Source: Curvularia sp. ZM96
Taxonomy: Eukaryota > Ascomycota > Dothideomycetes > Pleosporales > Pleosporaceae
Assembly: GCA_022457065.1 (NCBI GenBank)
Contig: JAJGBQ010000001.1
Span: forward strand, 2,604,001 to 2,668,000
Length of the DNA: 64,000 nt
Direction: 5' to 3'
Shown: one piece after another, positions 1 through 11,572 of the stretch
Layout of the letters: every line of letters begins with the position of its first letter
Position numbering within the stretch: the stretch's first letter is position 1
Program-made: the position numbers and the translations under genes
The notes under the pieces: model-generated
Databases searched by the model: none
What the model was told of the DNA's origin: nothing
What the model saw: only the letters and a program-made list of their open reading frames with translations

Positions 1-933
1 GCGTCACCTCCTACACGAAGCGAATCCAAACCGTTGCCACTACTCATCTGGCACGGCCTAGGCGACAACTATGCCGCAGACGGTCTGCACAGCGTCGGCG
101 AGCTTGCGAATGAGATAAACCCGGGTACTTATGTGTATTACATCCGACTTGATGAAGACGCCGGAAGCGATCGAACTGCAACGTTCTTGGGTAATGTGAC
201 TGAGCAGATTGCTCAAGTCTGCGATGACATCTCAGAACACGAGGTCCTGTCGCAGGCGCCGGGCCTTAATGCTTTGGGCTTCTCGCAGGGTGGACAGTTT
301 CTCCGCGGCCTGGTAGAAAGGTGTGGGGACCGCATCAAGATCAAGAACTTGGTGACCTTTGGAAGCCAGCACAACGGTATCGCAAAGTACCAGCTTTGCA
401 AAGATGGAGACTGGGTATGCAAAGGTTATATCGGGTTACTCAAAGCAAACACCTGGGGCCATTGGGTCCAAGGTCACCTTGTTCCGGCACAATACTTCAA
501 AGCCACCAACGAAACCACTGGCGAGCCCACCGACGAGTATCTAGAGGCATCCAATTTCCTTGCCGACATCAACAACGAGCGAGCGCTGAAGAACGTCACA
601 TACGCAAAGCACCTTGCTGCACTGGACAACTTTGTCATGTACGTGTTCGAGGACGATACCACCGTCATACCCAAGGAGAGCGGCTGGTTTGCGTACACCA
701 ACCTTACCAGCAACGAGGTGACGGAGCTGAGGGATCGGGATATCTACAAGGAGGACTGGATTGGTCTGAAGAAGCTGGATGAGAAGGGCGGTCTACATTT
801 CAAGTCCACCAAGGGCGAACATATGAACTTGGGCGACAAGGTATTGAAGGATGTCTTCAAGACTTATTTTTCGGCTGAGGGAACGAAACGGGGTAGTTTG
901 ATTCAAGATGCACAGGAGGTGATGGAGTTGTAG
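1..933 (+). CDS. PPT1: Palmitoyl-protein thioesterase (5' end outside window)
   Basis: The reading frame is open from base 1 to the TAG at 931-933, with no in-frame ATG near the edge, so the N-terminus and signal peptide lie upstream. The product should remove S-acyl (palmitoyl) groups from cysteines of proteins in the lysosome or vacuole. The visible fold is an alpha/beta hydrolase: LLIWHGLGD strand and oxyanion region near the start, the nucleophile elbow GFSQGGQF (catalytic Ser), then an Asp-rich FEDDTT segment and GEHMNLG, which would supply the Asp and His of the triad. Conserved pieces QHNGI and YWF-like PKESGWF also match the family. About 310 residues are present, close to the usual mature length, so little is missing. 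The visible part has no intron. Family assignment is firm; the symbol is by homology. Confidence 0.9.
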   Translation, partial: ASPPTRSESKPLPLLIWHGLGDNYAADGLHSVGELANEINPGTYVYYIRLDEDAGSDRTATFLGNVTEQIAQVCDDISEHEVLSQAPGLNALGFSQGGQFLRGLVERCGDRIKIKNLVTFGSQHNGIAKYQLCKDGDWVCKGYIGLLKANTWGHWVQGHLVPAQYFKATNETTGEPTDEYLEASNFLADINNERALKNVTYAKHLAALDNFVMYVFEDDTTVIPKESGWFAYTNLTSNEVTELRDRDIYKEDWIGLKKLDEKGGLHFKSTKGEHMNLGDKVLKDVFKTYFSAEGTKRGSLIQDAQEVMEL

Positions 934-1625
934 AGTGTGTGGCCATTCGATCAACATATCATTAATCAATCCATTTCAGTAAAGCTGATTAAGCGCATTG
1001 GCCCAGCCCGATTTGTGGATAGAAACACAGGCTCGCTGTATTGCTTTTCAGATACAACGTATCTATTCAAACCAGTTCTGGCATCTGGGTTGTTTTCCTT
1101 CGTTGTACTTGCTGCGTCATGTCAGGAATGGGGGTATATGTATCTGTCGCATATGTGCGGATGCTGGGTTCTAAGACTACAAGCCATCCGTACTCACATA
1201 AGCTACTACAATCCTTCAAGAGTATTACTACCCGCTGCGCTTGGCCTAATTTTGCAAAGTTACACACCACAAAAAAAAGCAACTAACCCTCCAGCACTAA
1301 GGGGGCGTGTGCGCTCCCCTCTCTCCGGGGTTTTACGGCGACGTCATGCTTGGGTGGGTCAGGATGTGCATCAGCCCACGGCGACCCTACACGCCAGTGG
1401 TGCTCAAATCGAGTTAGTCTTGGCTTCTCCTTGCTTTAAATTCTCCAGAGTCCCCCAGAGTCTTTGATGTGACAAACTTGCCCGTCGCGGCCCCTCTCCA
1501 CTCTCTCATCTTCTATCCTGTTGCTCCCGCTGGGCTGTTTACCTTTCGAACAGCTTCAAAAGCTCTATCGATAAGCATACTCTTGAGGATCACCATATTG
1601 GAATTGGAAAAACACAAAGCCCAAC
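934..1625. other. Intergenic, PPT1 3' side and ACH1 promoter
   Basis: No supported gene. Short overlapping frames run in both directions without recognisable protein features. The part just before 1626 is rich in C and T, as is common in fungal 5' leaders. Confidence 0.6.
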
Positions 1626-3709
1626 ATGTCTGTCTCAGCAGCATTAAAGAGTCGAGTCCGGAGACCAAGCTACCTCAAGAAACTTGCCAAAGCTGAGGAT
1701 CTGCTTCACCACTTCCCCAATGGAGCGTACATTGGTTGGAGTGGTTTCACCGGTGTGGGATATCCAAAGTAAGTGTGTCTTTTTCTTTGTGTGTACAGGA
1801 AATCGTATGATGGAATCCTTCGAACACTCTGGAATATGCAATGAGATTGCGTATCGTGTTTCGATGTTGCCAGACGAGTACCCGTGGTTCCGAGGGGGAA
1901 CGGAAGTTTGGCAAGTGACGAAAGCCGAATTATCCCCGACTCCACAATTCCCCTTGTGCATGGATCAAGTCAGGTCAATTAGGACGACCCAAGAATCAGT
2001 TGTGGCTATGGGCCCTGCAAGAGACATGCTGCGTTGGATTTGTGCCTCGCTTTCAGCTTATCCATTTTGTTGGACTAACATGACGACAGGAAAATTCCCA
2101 CCGCGCTAGCGGACCATGTCGAGAAGAACAATCTCCAGGGTCAGCTGAAGTACAACCTCTTCGTCGGTGCCTCCTCAGGTGCTGAGACAGAGAACCGATG
2201 GGCGCGACTAAACATGATTGAGCGCCGGTCGCCCCATCAAGTCGGCAAGGAAATTGCCAAAGGCATTAACAATGGCAACATCAAGTTCTTCGATAAGCAC
2301 CTGAGTATGTTCCCTGTCGATTTGATGTACGGGTAAGTAAACGACTCCAAGAGCGCTGAGAAGCGACTAGTGCTAATTAGACAAGTTTCTACACATTGAA
2401 CAAGCCTCACAACAAATTGGATGTTACCATTGTCGAAGCGTCTGCAATTACCGAGGATGGCGGTATCATTCCTGGTGCCAGTGTTGGCGCCTCGCCAGAA
2501 CTTGTCCAAATGGCCGATAAGATTATCATTGAAGTCAACACTGCCGCTCCTTCCTTTGAGGGATTGCACGATATTACCATGCAAGTTTATTACTGGATGT
2601 CATATATGAGATGGGCTTGCTGACTGAATGTAGGACTGACCTCCCACCACGCCGCAAGCCATACCTCATCATGTCTCCAGAAGACCGCATCGGCACACCC
2701 CACATCCCTGTCGACCCCGAGAAGGTAGTTGCAATTGTGGAGAGCGACTATCCCGATCAGACACAGCCGAATGCCGCCGAGGATGAAACCTCAAGGGCCA
2801 TTGCTGCGAACCTGATTGAGTTTTTGAAGCATGAGGTCAGCCACGGCCGCCTGCCAGACAATCTGTTGCCCCTGCAGTCTGGTATTGGAAACATTGCCAA
2901 TGCAGTCGTTGGTGGTCTTGCTGTAAGTTGTTGCTGCTGCATTCTCTATTTTGCATTTCGTAGTCTAACAAGCCTAGTCTGGTGGTGCAAACTTCAAGAA
3001 CCTCAAGGTCTGGACTGAGGTTCTTCAAGACTCTTTCCTGGATCTGTTCGATTCTGGTAACCTGGACTTTGCAACCGCTACTTCGATTCGTTTCTCGCCC
3101 ACTGGTTTTGATCGCTTCTACAAGGGCTGGGACCAGTACGCACATAAGCTCTTGCTCCGCTCGCAGCAAGTGTCCAACAGTCCCGAGATTATCCGACGTC
3201 TGGGTGTGATCGGTATGAACACACCTGTAGAAGTTGACATTTACGCACATGCCAACTCTACGTGCGTTATGGGTAGTCGAATGCTCAACGGTCTTGGAGG
3301 ATCTGCCGATTTCCTCCGTTCTGCAAAGTATTCCATCATGCATACGCCATCTACTCGCCCGTCTAAGACGGACCCTACCGGCGTTTCTTGCATTGTGCCT
3401 ATGTGCACCCATATTGATCAGACGGAGCATGACCTCGACGTCATTGTCACCGAACAGGGTCTGGCTGATGTGCGGGGTCTATCGCCCAAGGAGCGAGCCC
3501 GTGTCATCATCAAGAAGTGCGCCCACCCCGACTACGTTCCTATTTTGGAGGACTACTTCAACAAGGCCGAATTCGAATGCCTGAGGAAGGGCTGGGGCCA
3601 TGAGCCTCATCTGCTGTGGAACAGCTTCGACATGCACAGGCACTTGAACGAGAAGGGAACCATGAAGCTCCCCAAGTGGGATTACTACAACAGCAGCAGC
3701 AGCGCGTAG
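1626..3709 (+). CDS. ACH1: Acetyl-CoA hydrolase / CoA transferase
   Basis: Five exons: 1626-1768, 2090-2333, 2381-2580, 2634-2922 and 2978-3709, giving 535 residues, close to the family length of about 525. The enzyme belongs to the class I CoA-transferase family. It moves CoA between short-chain acids (acetate, succinate, propionate) in mitochondria and limits toxic acyl-CoA levels. Recognisable blocks are the N-terminal KLAKAEDLLHHFPNGAYIGW, VGASSGAETENRWA, the glycine-rich GASVGASPELV, GIGNIANAVVGGL, and a C-terminal VTEQGLADVRGLSPKERA. The first intron is long (321 nt). The third uses a GC-AG donor (GCAAGT at 2581) that restores the frame exactly (HDITM|TDLPPRR). The start is the first ATG in the conserved N-terminus. 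No truncation is seen. Confidence 0.93.
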
Positions 3710-4564
3710 GAGTCGACGCAGAATTATGTATTCAGTTCATTGCTTTTGGCACATGTCACTACTGGTGGTGTTGAAGCATTTTTTAGTCACAATGCCATGT
3801 AATTAGAACCTCGACCATTTTCTCCAGTTTACAAGGTGATATTTCGTTCTAACGATTGATTCCAGCTACCATGTATGGCTTTCTCTCTCGTGCAATGACT
3901 GGGAGCGACGAGAGCTAATATTAGCAGGTAGTGGGGTAGCCCAACAGACAGAATCGCGGGCACCCGATGGGCGGACAGGTTTCAATGGCAGGCTTACCTC
4001 GAAAACTCTGCTTAGACCAGCCGTTCGGCTGCAGATTGGGGGCATGCAGGCGCTCTTACCGCCCACTATTGGGAATGGTGCGCATATTGGCGTGACATCG
4101 CCACCCACTAGAGCGCACGCGTCGCAGAGCACATGACCGCGCGGCTCACAAATGCCCTCAGTCACTCGACGCCCAAGATAACCCCCCGATCCTGCCCTCA
4201 TACGCACGCCCTCGACGCGACCGTGAAGCCTTGCAATCAATACCTTGCCCCTTGTCCTGTCGCCGACTATTTCTCGCGTCTTCGTCCATTATCTCTGCCG
4301 CTTCCCAACCGGGAACTAAGCCCGCCCGTTCGCGTTTCTACCCGCTGCTATTTCGCGTAGAGCGCACCCACAGCGACACGTCTCCGACCATCGCTCCCTC
4401 TCCAGACGACGCCCATTGCCGCCCTGGATATCCTTACCTGGTTACCTGTTTGTTCCCATCAATATTGCTGTGTCCAAATTGTGTTTCTGGAGCCTATTCC
4501 GGACGCCTGTTCCAACCACTAGCTACTGCTTCTGTCGCCTACCCCGCCGCCACGTCCGCCCATA
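3710..4564. other. Intergenic, ACH1 terminator region and leader of the next gene
   Basis: No supported gene. The right half (about 4130-4560) is strongly pyrimidine-rich with many CCC and TCT runs and looks like the promoter and 5' leader of the Whi5-like gene. Frames seen there have no protein-like composition beyond that bias. Confidence 0.6.
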
Positions 4565-5995
4565 ATGCGTAAGTCGCGTTTCCCAAACCGAGCTCTCACC
4601 GTGGTACTCACATGTCCATTGCGCCATCAGAAGCCCCCGACGCTGCTATTCCAGCACCCATTGCTAGTCCGGAAAACCCAGACTTCCGGGCTTCACAGGA
4701 TTCAAATCATTCGGCCGTGTCCAGTACCTTTTCCGCTCCCGCGTTGGCCTCTTCCTCGAGTACTCTCTCTACATCGACAACAACAGAGACCGAAAGCACC
4801 GCCCCTTCCTCGACGCATGTAGAGAGTCAGAGCAAATCTGCTGTCGCACCAACGCCAATGCTTGAACAGCCGGTCCAGACGTCTGTCGAAGACGCGCGAG
4901 CGCCACCGCGCGTCGACACCGCAACCGTCAAAGAGTCGCCATCCGGTGGCACCGCAGCAAGCCCCAAAGATCTCGAGTCTCCAGCAACCCAGGGCTCTAA
5001 GAGAACCGCAGACGGGTTTTTGAAAACTGCCGGTGTGACATTGGAAACCCCGGCTTCCTACAGACCCGTGGCGGCCCACAAGAGAAACAGGAGCATGGAC
5101 ACACACTCGGGTACTCGCATTGGAGAGGTTTGTCGTCTGGGTCCATGTCTGTGTGACTGAATGCTGATGCCATTGCAGCTATCTGCCCAGCTCAAGACGC
5201 GTCTTTCCTATGCCATGGTCAAGGTTCAGAACGGCTGGGAGAAGCAGTCGCTTGAAGAACTGGAAGAAAGTCAATCGCAGCGTGGATCGCCTAACTCTGC
5301 TCCAGGAAGGGGCGACTCATTGGCATTTGACTCCCCTGCTGATATGGATCGACGAAGGAGGCCGAGCGGAGTTTCGGATATATCTGACCAGATGATCATG
5401 TCCCCAGTCTCCGATCAGACGCGATCACATGGGGGAACACCAGGTAGTAGGTTTTTCTGCCGTTTGACAGGAACATTGCTAACAATTAATAGCATACTGG
5501 ACATCGGCTACACGGCCTGCAATGCACGCTACTGCAAACCTCCTTTCCATCACTGGTGCTCAGCATGGCCATGGTCATGGTCTCGCTTCAGTTCCCACAT
5601 TCCAAAATGGACGAAGACGCCGAACTACCGTCTCACATGTGCCCCCTCCACTTTTGGGAACCGGTCAAAGGAAATACTACAGTGACTTGAGCGGTGACTT
5701 GAGCGGCGACATGCGATCACCAGTCACCCCTAGAGCAGGAATTCTCCGTATGCCTAGTCAGCAAGCAGAGAAAGACGCTGTCGATACCCTGTTATTCATG
5801 AGCAGTCCGAACAACTCGCAGCGTTTCCCTACAGGACCTCCTGAACCCAGTCCTCTTCGGACCGAGGCACCCCAGAGACGAGTCATGTTCGAAGCATATC
5901 CTCCCCAGGATAAACACGCGGTCTATCATTCTGCTATGCCAGCTCCTCCACACCACCACCAACACGGGCCTTATCCAGCTTATCCCGCGAGATAG
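4565..5995 (+). CDS. Whi5/Nrm1-family G1/S transcription repressor
   Basis: This is probably a repressor that binds SBF/MBF-type complexes and delays the G1/S programme. The support is the short Whi5-type motif spanning an intron: TRIGE|LSAQLKTRLSYAMVKVQNGW, with the typical L..RL..A..KV..GW spacing. A second conserved-looking patch, DAVDTLLFMSSP, lies nearer the C-terminus. The rest is low-complexity Ser/Thr/Pro with many SP/TP sites, as expected of a CDK target. Exons: 4565-4568, 4631-5127, 5179-5443 and 5493-5995 (about 423 residues). The start is uncertain. ATG 4565 is followed at once by a GTAAGT donor and splices in frame to 4631, while ATG 4612 would read into the same frame unspliced. 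The first has A at -3, the second C. The C-terminus is His/Pro-rich. Family is likely; paralogue (Whi5 or Nrm1) cannot be decided. Confidence 0.75.
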
Positions 5996-6742
5996 TGGAA
6001 ACGCCTTTTGCATAGTAATTTTTGTCCTCTTTCTTTTTTTTTAACACTATTCTCACAGCTCGACCATAGCATTGCATTGCATGGGTGGCGTCCCGATACC
6101 TGTTACGAGCATGCTGTCTTTCTTCTCAACTCATTGATGTATATCACTTGTCTCACTGCATACGGAGCACCTACTGGTTGCTTTTCGTCATCCAAACTCT
6201 GGATAGCTGGGAGGATTCATTGATGCTCATCATTGTTTTTATGGATTTGCCTTGGCTACTTGCCTTCATTAGGACTATGTGTGCTAGGCTTGGGCCTTGT
6301 TTGTACATAAAAGTCGTTTTGGAGCATTCGTTGCTGTAACGAGCAAGAAGTATTATGACTATGTAACGATTACACGAAGATGAGCGATCAATCAACGATA
6401 AATCAAGAAAAAGAATTTGTTGTCGAAGTGATGGTGCAGGATATGTGGTGCCATTATTCGTTGTTGCATTGATAGTCCAGAGCGTAAAACGCCTACCTAT
6501 AGTTTCCTCATGTTGATATCAAAATCCCTGACCCTGCTAATCCATCATCCATCATCATCCCTACATGGCGCGCTTTCATCCCAGGTTAATCATACATGCA
6601 TACAAATTTCTCCACCCAAAAAGAAAAAATAAACAAGAGGTAATCAAAAAAGAACTCCATGCCATCGCGATTCCCAGCAAAAAAAAGTCTCAAAACCCAA
6701 CAATCATTCACACAATCGAAAAAGATTCCTACTCACGGATTT
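5996..6742. other. Intergenic between convergent genes
   Basis: AT-richer 3' flank shared by the Whi5-like gene (+) and the four-TM gene (-). T-runs after 6020 and A-runs near 6620-6700 fit 3' ends on the two strands. No gene is seen. Confidence 0.6.
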
Positions 6743-8868
6743 TCAAAAAGCCCGCGCAACACCACTCGCCTTCCTCTGCACCATGCCACTCCCCTCCCAG
6801 CCCAGTCCACCTCTGCCTTCCTCGGCAACCTTGCCACTAACATCTCTCCTCCGCCCCATCATCGCAACGCCTAAATCAGCGATGTCATCGCCGTCAAACG
6901 CGCCGTTGTAATCAACACCGCTCCTGCTAATGACGCGCGGAGACTGGTGCTTGACAGGGGTAGAATTGGCCTCGCCGGTGCGCTTGATGGAGGTGTAGGA
7001 TTTTTTGTTGAGGGAGAACGGAGCGGAGACGGCGGGGGAAGAGACGGGCGCGCCGTTGACAGAGTACTGTTTCGTGGCGCTGGGGAATTGGTTGGGTTGG
7101 CGGCGGAAGGAAGAGCCTTTTGTAGGAGAGGTGTTGGAGGAGGTGGAGTGGGGAGAGTTGCTGGAGCGGACGGCCGCAGCGGCGTCTTGGAGGTTGCCGT
7201 AGCGACGGGATTTCGGGGTGCTGGAGCGGGAGTGTGGGCGCTCGGGGGAAGAGGCTAGGCCGTTCGGGTGGGAGTCGTTGGATTGGGGGTATGAGGGCGG
7301 TGGCGTGTTTTGTTGGTACTGTTGGGCCATGTCGGTGAGAGAAGGCGGGTTCATGCGGAGAGGACGGGGTAGCATTGCGTCTTGGGCGTCGGCGTCGTCT
7401 TCAGGGTCCGAGACGACTTCGTACGCGGTCACGCTGCTGTAGCCTTTGGTAGCATTGGCGGAGGCAAAGATAGATTGCTTTGGTGCTGGGGCGGTGTGGT
7501 CGTCGTCATGGTCGTCCTCGTTCCCGTCGGCCTGAACGAACCAGTTGTCTTCTCTAAGACTCTGCTGTGAGTTTCTAAAACTTCGCTGTGAGTTTTGCTG
7601 CATGGAGAGATCACCGGTTGCTTCTTCTTTCTCCTGTTTCACAGGCGAATAGGTGGAGTTGGGGCGTGAGTGTCGTTTGATGTTGCCTTGGTTAGTGAGC
7701 ATGGTCTTGCGCTGGGCCAAGGTAAGGTCATCATCCTCGTCGCGAAGGAGATCGTTGCGATGGTTGAGGTTCTTCCGAGACTGGTATGCAGAAGGCGGCT
7801 GAGAGTACATGGAGAAACGTTCTCTGGACTGACGAGCCGATGCTGGGGTATGTGGCGAGTAGATGTTGTCGGACTTTGTGCGTGTGTGCATGAAGGCGAT
7901 TTGGTCTTTGGTTGGGCTTGGAACGTCCATGTACAACGACTCAGCTGTCGAAGTTCGGTCACTGTAAATTGTATTCCGGTAGACGTTCTTTTCTTCGTTG
8001 CCAGTGAGAGGCTGCATGGCTGAAATGGACGAATTCTTATGCTTGTGCTTGGCCCTTCTGCGCGATGTGAGGTTGCTCTCGAGCGGGTTCATGTCTGGAG
8101 GCAGCCTTGCAATCTTGCGGAAGACAAGAGCCATGTACATGTCCAAGAATGTTGAAACCAGGTGCAGAGAACCAACAGCAATGGCGGTAACCCAGGTGGT
8201 GAAGAGAACTTTATTAGTTTCGGCATCTGTGGGAAACATGGTGACCCAGCGTCCTTTATCTCCGGGCTTCATGTCGTAGTTTCGTCGGGCCATCAAGACG
8301 GTGAAGACATAGAAAGGAATGAAGCCAGCGTCGGTGACAAGCGCAAAGAAATGGTAGCTGGCCGCGCTACCTGCTGGTCGGTTCTTGGGATTACGGATTA
8401 AGTGATATATGGCATACAACGAGATGACAAGGTCCACACCGGGCTACGTTTGTTAGCGACGGATGCGCAGATGTCTTACTAGGCACTTACTGGTATCCGC
8501 ATAATGTACCCTTCTGTGTCCTGTGCGCCACGAATGAAGATGCCGCACAGCAATACTCCAACTGCGCCGAGGAGGGTGATGATTCGCAGCCCGAACTGTG
8601 ACCATCGCGCAACATTGATGATGACCTTTATCTTTGGGCTCATGGGCTTGGCGTTGGTGTTTCCATAGGGAAGGACGAGAAAGCTGTCTGGATGCTTGTT
8701 GAAATCAATCAACGGCCCCTCTGGCTTCTTCTTGGGTGGCGGTGGAGGCATGCGGCTGGCCCTGGTAACTGCCTTTGGGTCAAATGCGGGCCGGGAAGGA
8801 TCTATGTCTGCCATTGAAGTCATTTGATTTGCGTATGCAAATGTATAGGGCTGCCAGCGGCCCGCCAT
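6743..8868 (-). CDS. Four-TM membrane protein with long disordered tail, function unknown
   Basis: Two exons (8491-8868 and 6743-8443, intron 47 nt) give 692 residues. Translation starts at ATG 8866-8868; the frame extends further upstream only through a TTG. Residues 1-90 are polar with a PPPPPKKK stretch. Hydrophobic segments follow at about 91-112, 129-142, 155-178 and 205-232, a MARVEL-like four-helix layout, although I see no diagnostic motif. From about 240 to the end the chain is Ser/Asn/Gln/Pro-rich and probably cytoplasmic and phosphorylated, with a short acidic EDDHDDDH patch. I do not recognise the family. It may be one of the fungal membrane proteins of unknown function shared across Pezizomycotina. 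It is divergent from the ferredoxin reductase gene. Confidence 0.75.
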
Positions 8869-9461
8869 GGTTGCAAAAGAGAGCGGAAAAGCGACAAGAA
8901 GACCTTCAGCACTCAACCGTCAGCCCAGGAGGTGGCGAATTTTTCTTTCGCCTGTTGAACAGGAATGCAGATGCCAGCGCAGGTACATGGGCCTATGTGC
9001 GGACAGAGTCGGATATGTAGGTAAATACTGGGGTTGCTATGACAACAATCAATAGTCGACCAATGCAAGTCCCGTATTGCCATGACGGAAGACGCACGGC
9101 TGGGATGGGCCAATGCATTGACTAGTGACAGCCACGAGCTACTGAAACCCATGGTTGCCAGGAACGTGTGGGGGGCTGTGCGGGTTGTGCCCGGCGTGCA
9201 TGGTGATGGGTGCGTTCCTGGCCGCACATCGGATCTGGAGGCCGAGCTGTCGTCACAACCGCATTTCGGCAATTTGCGGCTCTGTCGGAGGAGGATGCAC
9301 TTGTATCTTTTCCGAGATGAGACGGAAACCCTTTTTGCACGTGTGGTATTTCAATTGGGAGTGTGAGTCTATCAGACCTGAAGCTGCGTGCGGTGGCCTT
9401 AGTCATCTTCCGACCTCTTGGAATCGTAATTGACGCTATCGTCTGCAAGGTCCTTCACACC
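8869..9461. promoter_or_regulatory. Bidirectional promoter, four-TM gene / ARH1
   Basis: 593 bases separate two divergent start codons. No coding potential is evident. It must hold both promoters, but I see no clear TATA box or named operator. Confidence 0.5.
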
Positions 9462-11164
9462 ATGTTACTTTCACGCCACTTGGGCAAAGCGCACTATGTC
9501 TGTGCCAGTTGCGCCCGACGAATAACAAACATACCGGCGCGCTTGAGCCATGCTGGCGCTGTTTCCCAAAATACGGCAAGCATCAGCGCTGCGCGAGTGC
9601 GACCGGCGATAGCGCATCCAGCTTCTTTTGCAGTCTCGGTACCTTTCGTCTCCCCACACCATGAGCACAGCACAGCAGCACATGCGCGGGGGCCCCTTCG
9701 TGTTGCTGTCATCGGATCTGGTCCAGCAGGCTTCTACACTGCCTACCGCCTTATGAATAAGAACCGCGATGCCGTCATTGACATGTACGAGCAGCTTCCC
9801 GTACCCTATGGACTTGTCCGCTACGGTGTAGCGCCCGACCATCCAGAGGTCAAGAACTGTCAAGACACCTTCGAGGAGGTCGCACAGTCGCCGCGCTTCA
9901 ATTACATTGGCAATGTCAAGGTCGGATACGATGTTGAATTGGCTAAGATGAAGCCCCACTACGATGCGATTCTTTTCTCATATGGCGCCAGTGAAGATAG
10001 ACAACTCCATATCCCAGGAGAGGATCTGCCAGGCGTGTATTCGGCTAGGTCGTTTGTCGGATGGTACAATGGGCTACCACAGTTTCAAGGCCTGAACCCA
10101 AACCTACAGGCTGGCGAACAGGCAGTGGTGATAGGCCAGGGAAATGTGGCCCTGGACGTTGCACGGATTTTGTTGAGCCCTGTAGATGCGCTCCGCGGTA
10201 CAGACATTGCGGAACAAGCTATCCAGGCACTGTCAGAGAGCAGGGTTCGGTCTGTACGGGTAGTTGGAAGACGTGGTCCGATACAGGTAGGTGGAACATT
10301 CCTATTGTCTGCAACGCGGCGCTAACAAATATGCAGGCCGCCTTTACTGTCAAAGAAGCGCGAGAGCTCATGCAAATACCGTCTGTCGCATTTGGACCCA
10401 TTGACCGCTCCCTTTATCCTGCAGACATCAAGAAGCTCCCCCGTGTTCAGAAACGCATTGCCGAAGTCCTTCTCAAGGGCTCCAAGACTTCCGCCCAAGA
10501 TGCTACACGATCCTGGGCGCTAGAGTTCATGCAAGCTCCCAAAGCCATGCTTGCCGACACGGACCACCTCTCCTCGGTAACCTTTACCAAGCAGACCTTT
10601 GTACCCGATGGCGATCCCTTTGACCAAAGAACTCGTGTTGTGCCCACATGCGAAGAGACCATAATCGAAGCTTCCACGGCTTTTAGGTCAGTAGGCTACA
10701 AGTCGACAGCACTTCCTGGGCTCTCTGACATTGGCGTTCCTTTTGACGACAAGTTGGGCATCATCCCCAACGACATGCACGGACGTATCATCACACCGTC
10801 GGCTGGCCCTGGGAACCTGACAGCCGGTCACGTCTCTGGTTTGTACTGCGCTGGCTGGGTCAAACGCGGGCCAACCGGTGTCATTGCAAGCACTATGCAG
10901 GATGCCTTCTCCTCTGCTGATATCATCGCCCGGGATTGGGAGGCGGGCGTGCCGTTCTTGAATGATACAGATGGTAGCAGCAGAAGTACGGGTCTAGGAT
11001 GGGAAGGTATCAGGGAGTCTGTGGAGAGGAAGGGTGTCAGACCACTGATATGGTCGGACTGGAAGAGGATTGATGAGGCGGAGCGGGAGAGGGGTAGGGC
11101 AAAGGGGAAGCAGAGAGAAAAGTTCCAGAGTGTAGAGGAGATGCTGAGCGTTTTGGACACTTGA
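9462..11164 (+). CDS. ARH1: Mitochondrial NADPH:ferredoxin (adrenodoxin) reductase
   Basis: Exons 9462-10286 and 10337-11164 encode 550 residues. The enzyme passes electrons from NADPH through FAD to mitochondrial ferredoxin, feeding Fe-S cluster assembly and haem A synthesis. The N-terminus (MLLSRHLGKAHYVCASCARR) is basic and hydroxylated, as in a matrix-targeting presequence. The FAD dinucleotide fold starts near residue 80 (VAVIGSGPAGFYTA), followed by PVPYGLVRYGVAPDHPEVK, the NADP-binding VVIGQGNVALDVARILL and VVGRRGPIQ, and the C-terminal YCAGWVKRGPTGVIASTM. Length exceeds the animal enzyme slightly because of a charged tail. ATG 9462 has A at -3; the upstream extension of the frame starts only at non-ATG codons. 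Confidence 0.93.
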
Positions 11165-11572
11165 ACTAGGGGATAGAATAATAGACTCTGACTCCGTTCG
11201 TTAAGACATGCCTTTTGGTGCTGTGCGCTGGGATGTCTGGTCCTGAGTGAATATTCGCCAAGTCGAAGATCTCTCACTCACTACTGTCCAACAGACCAAA
11301 TACGATAGTACCCGCATTTGCGCTCGCTTCCCGTGCAGGTAATTAGTCACACTATCAGTCTACTAACTTAGCCCCGATTCTGATCTGCAGGTTACTTTGT
11401 TCCGTTGCAAATCTACTAATGTAGGGTATTGATTCCATATCCAAAAACCTAACCAAGTACGCCATGGGACTCATGGGACGTTGCCAGCCCAACGCCATGA
11501 ACAGAAAAAAGGTATCTCGGAATCAAGTCGTAAACAAACGCCGCAACCCCAAGTTTCAAATACAAATCGCGC
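11165..11572. other. Intergenic between convergent ARH1 and SPC24
   Basis: About 400 bases of 3' flank for both genes. No gene or clear repeat is seen. Confidence 0.6.

Noticed and set aside
937..1467. 176-codon frame directly after PPT1
   Set aside because: No ATG-led protein character; it runs through AT-rich 3' flank and a C/T-rich leader, with competing frames on both strands.
8869..8916. Longer start of the four-TM protein at 8916
   Set aside because: The upstream codon is TTG, not ATG; the first ATG in frame is at 8866-8868.
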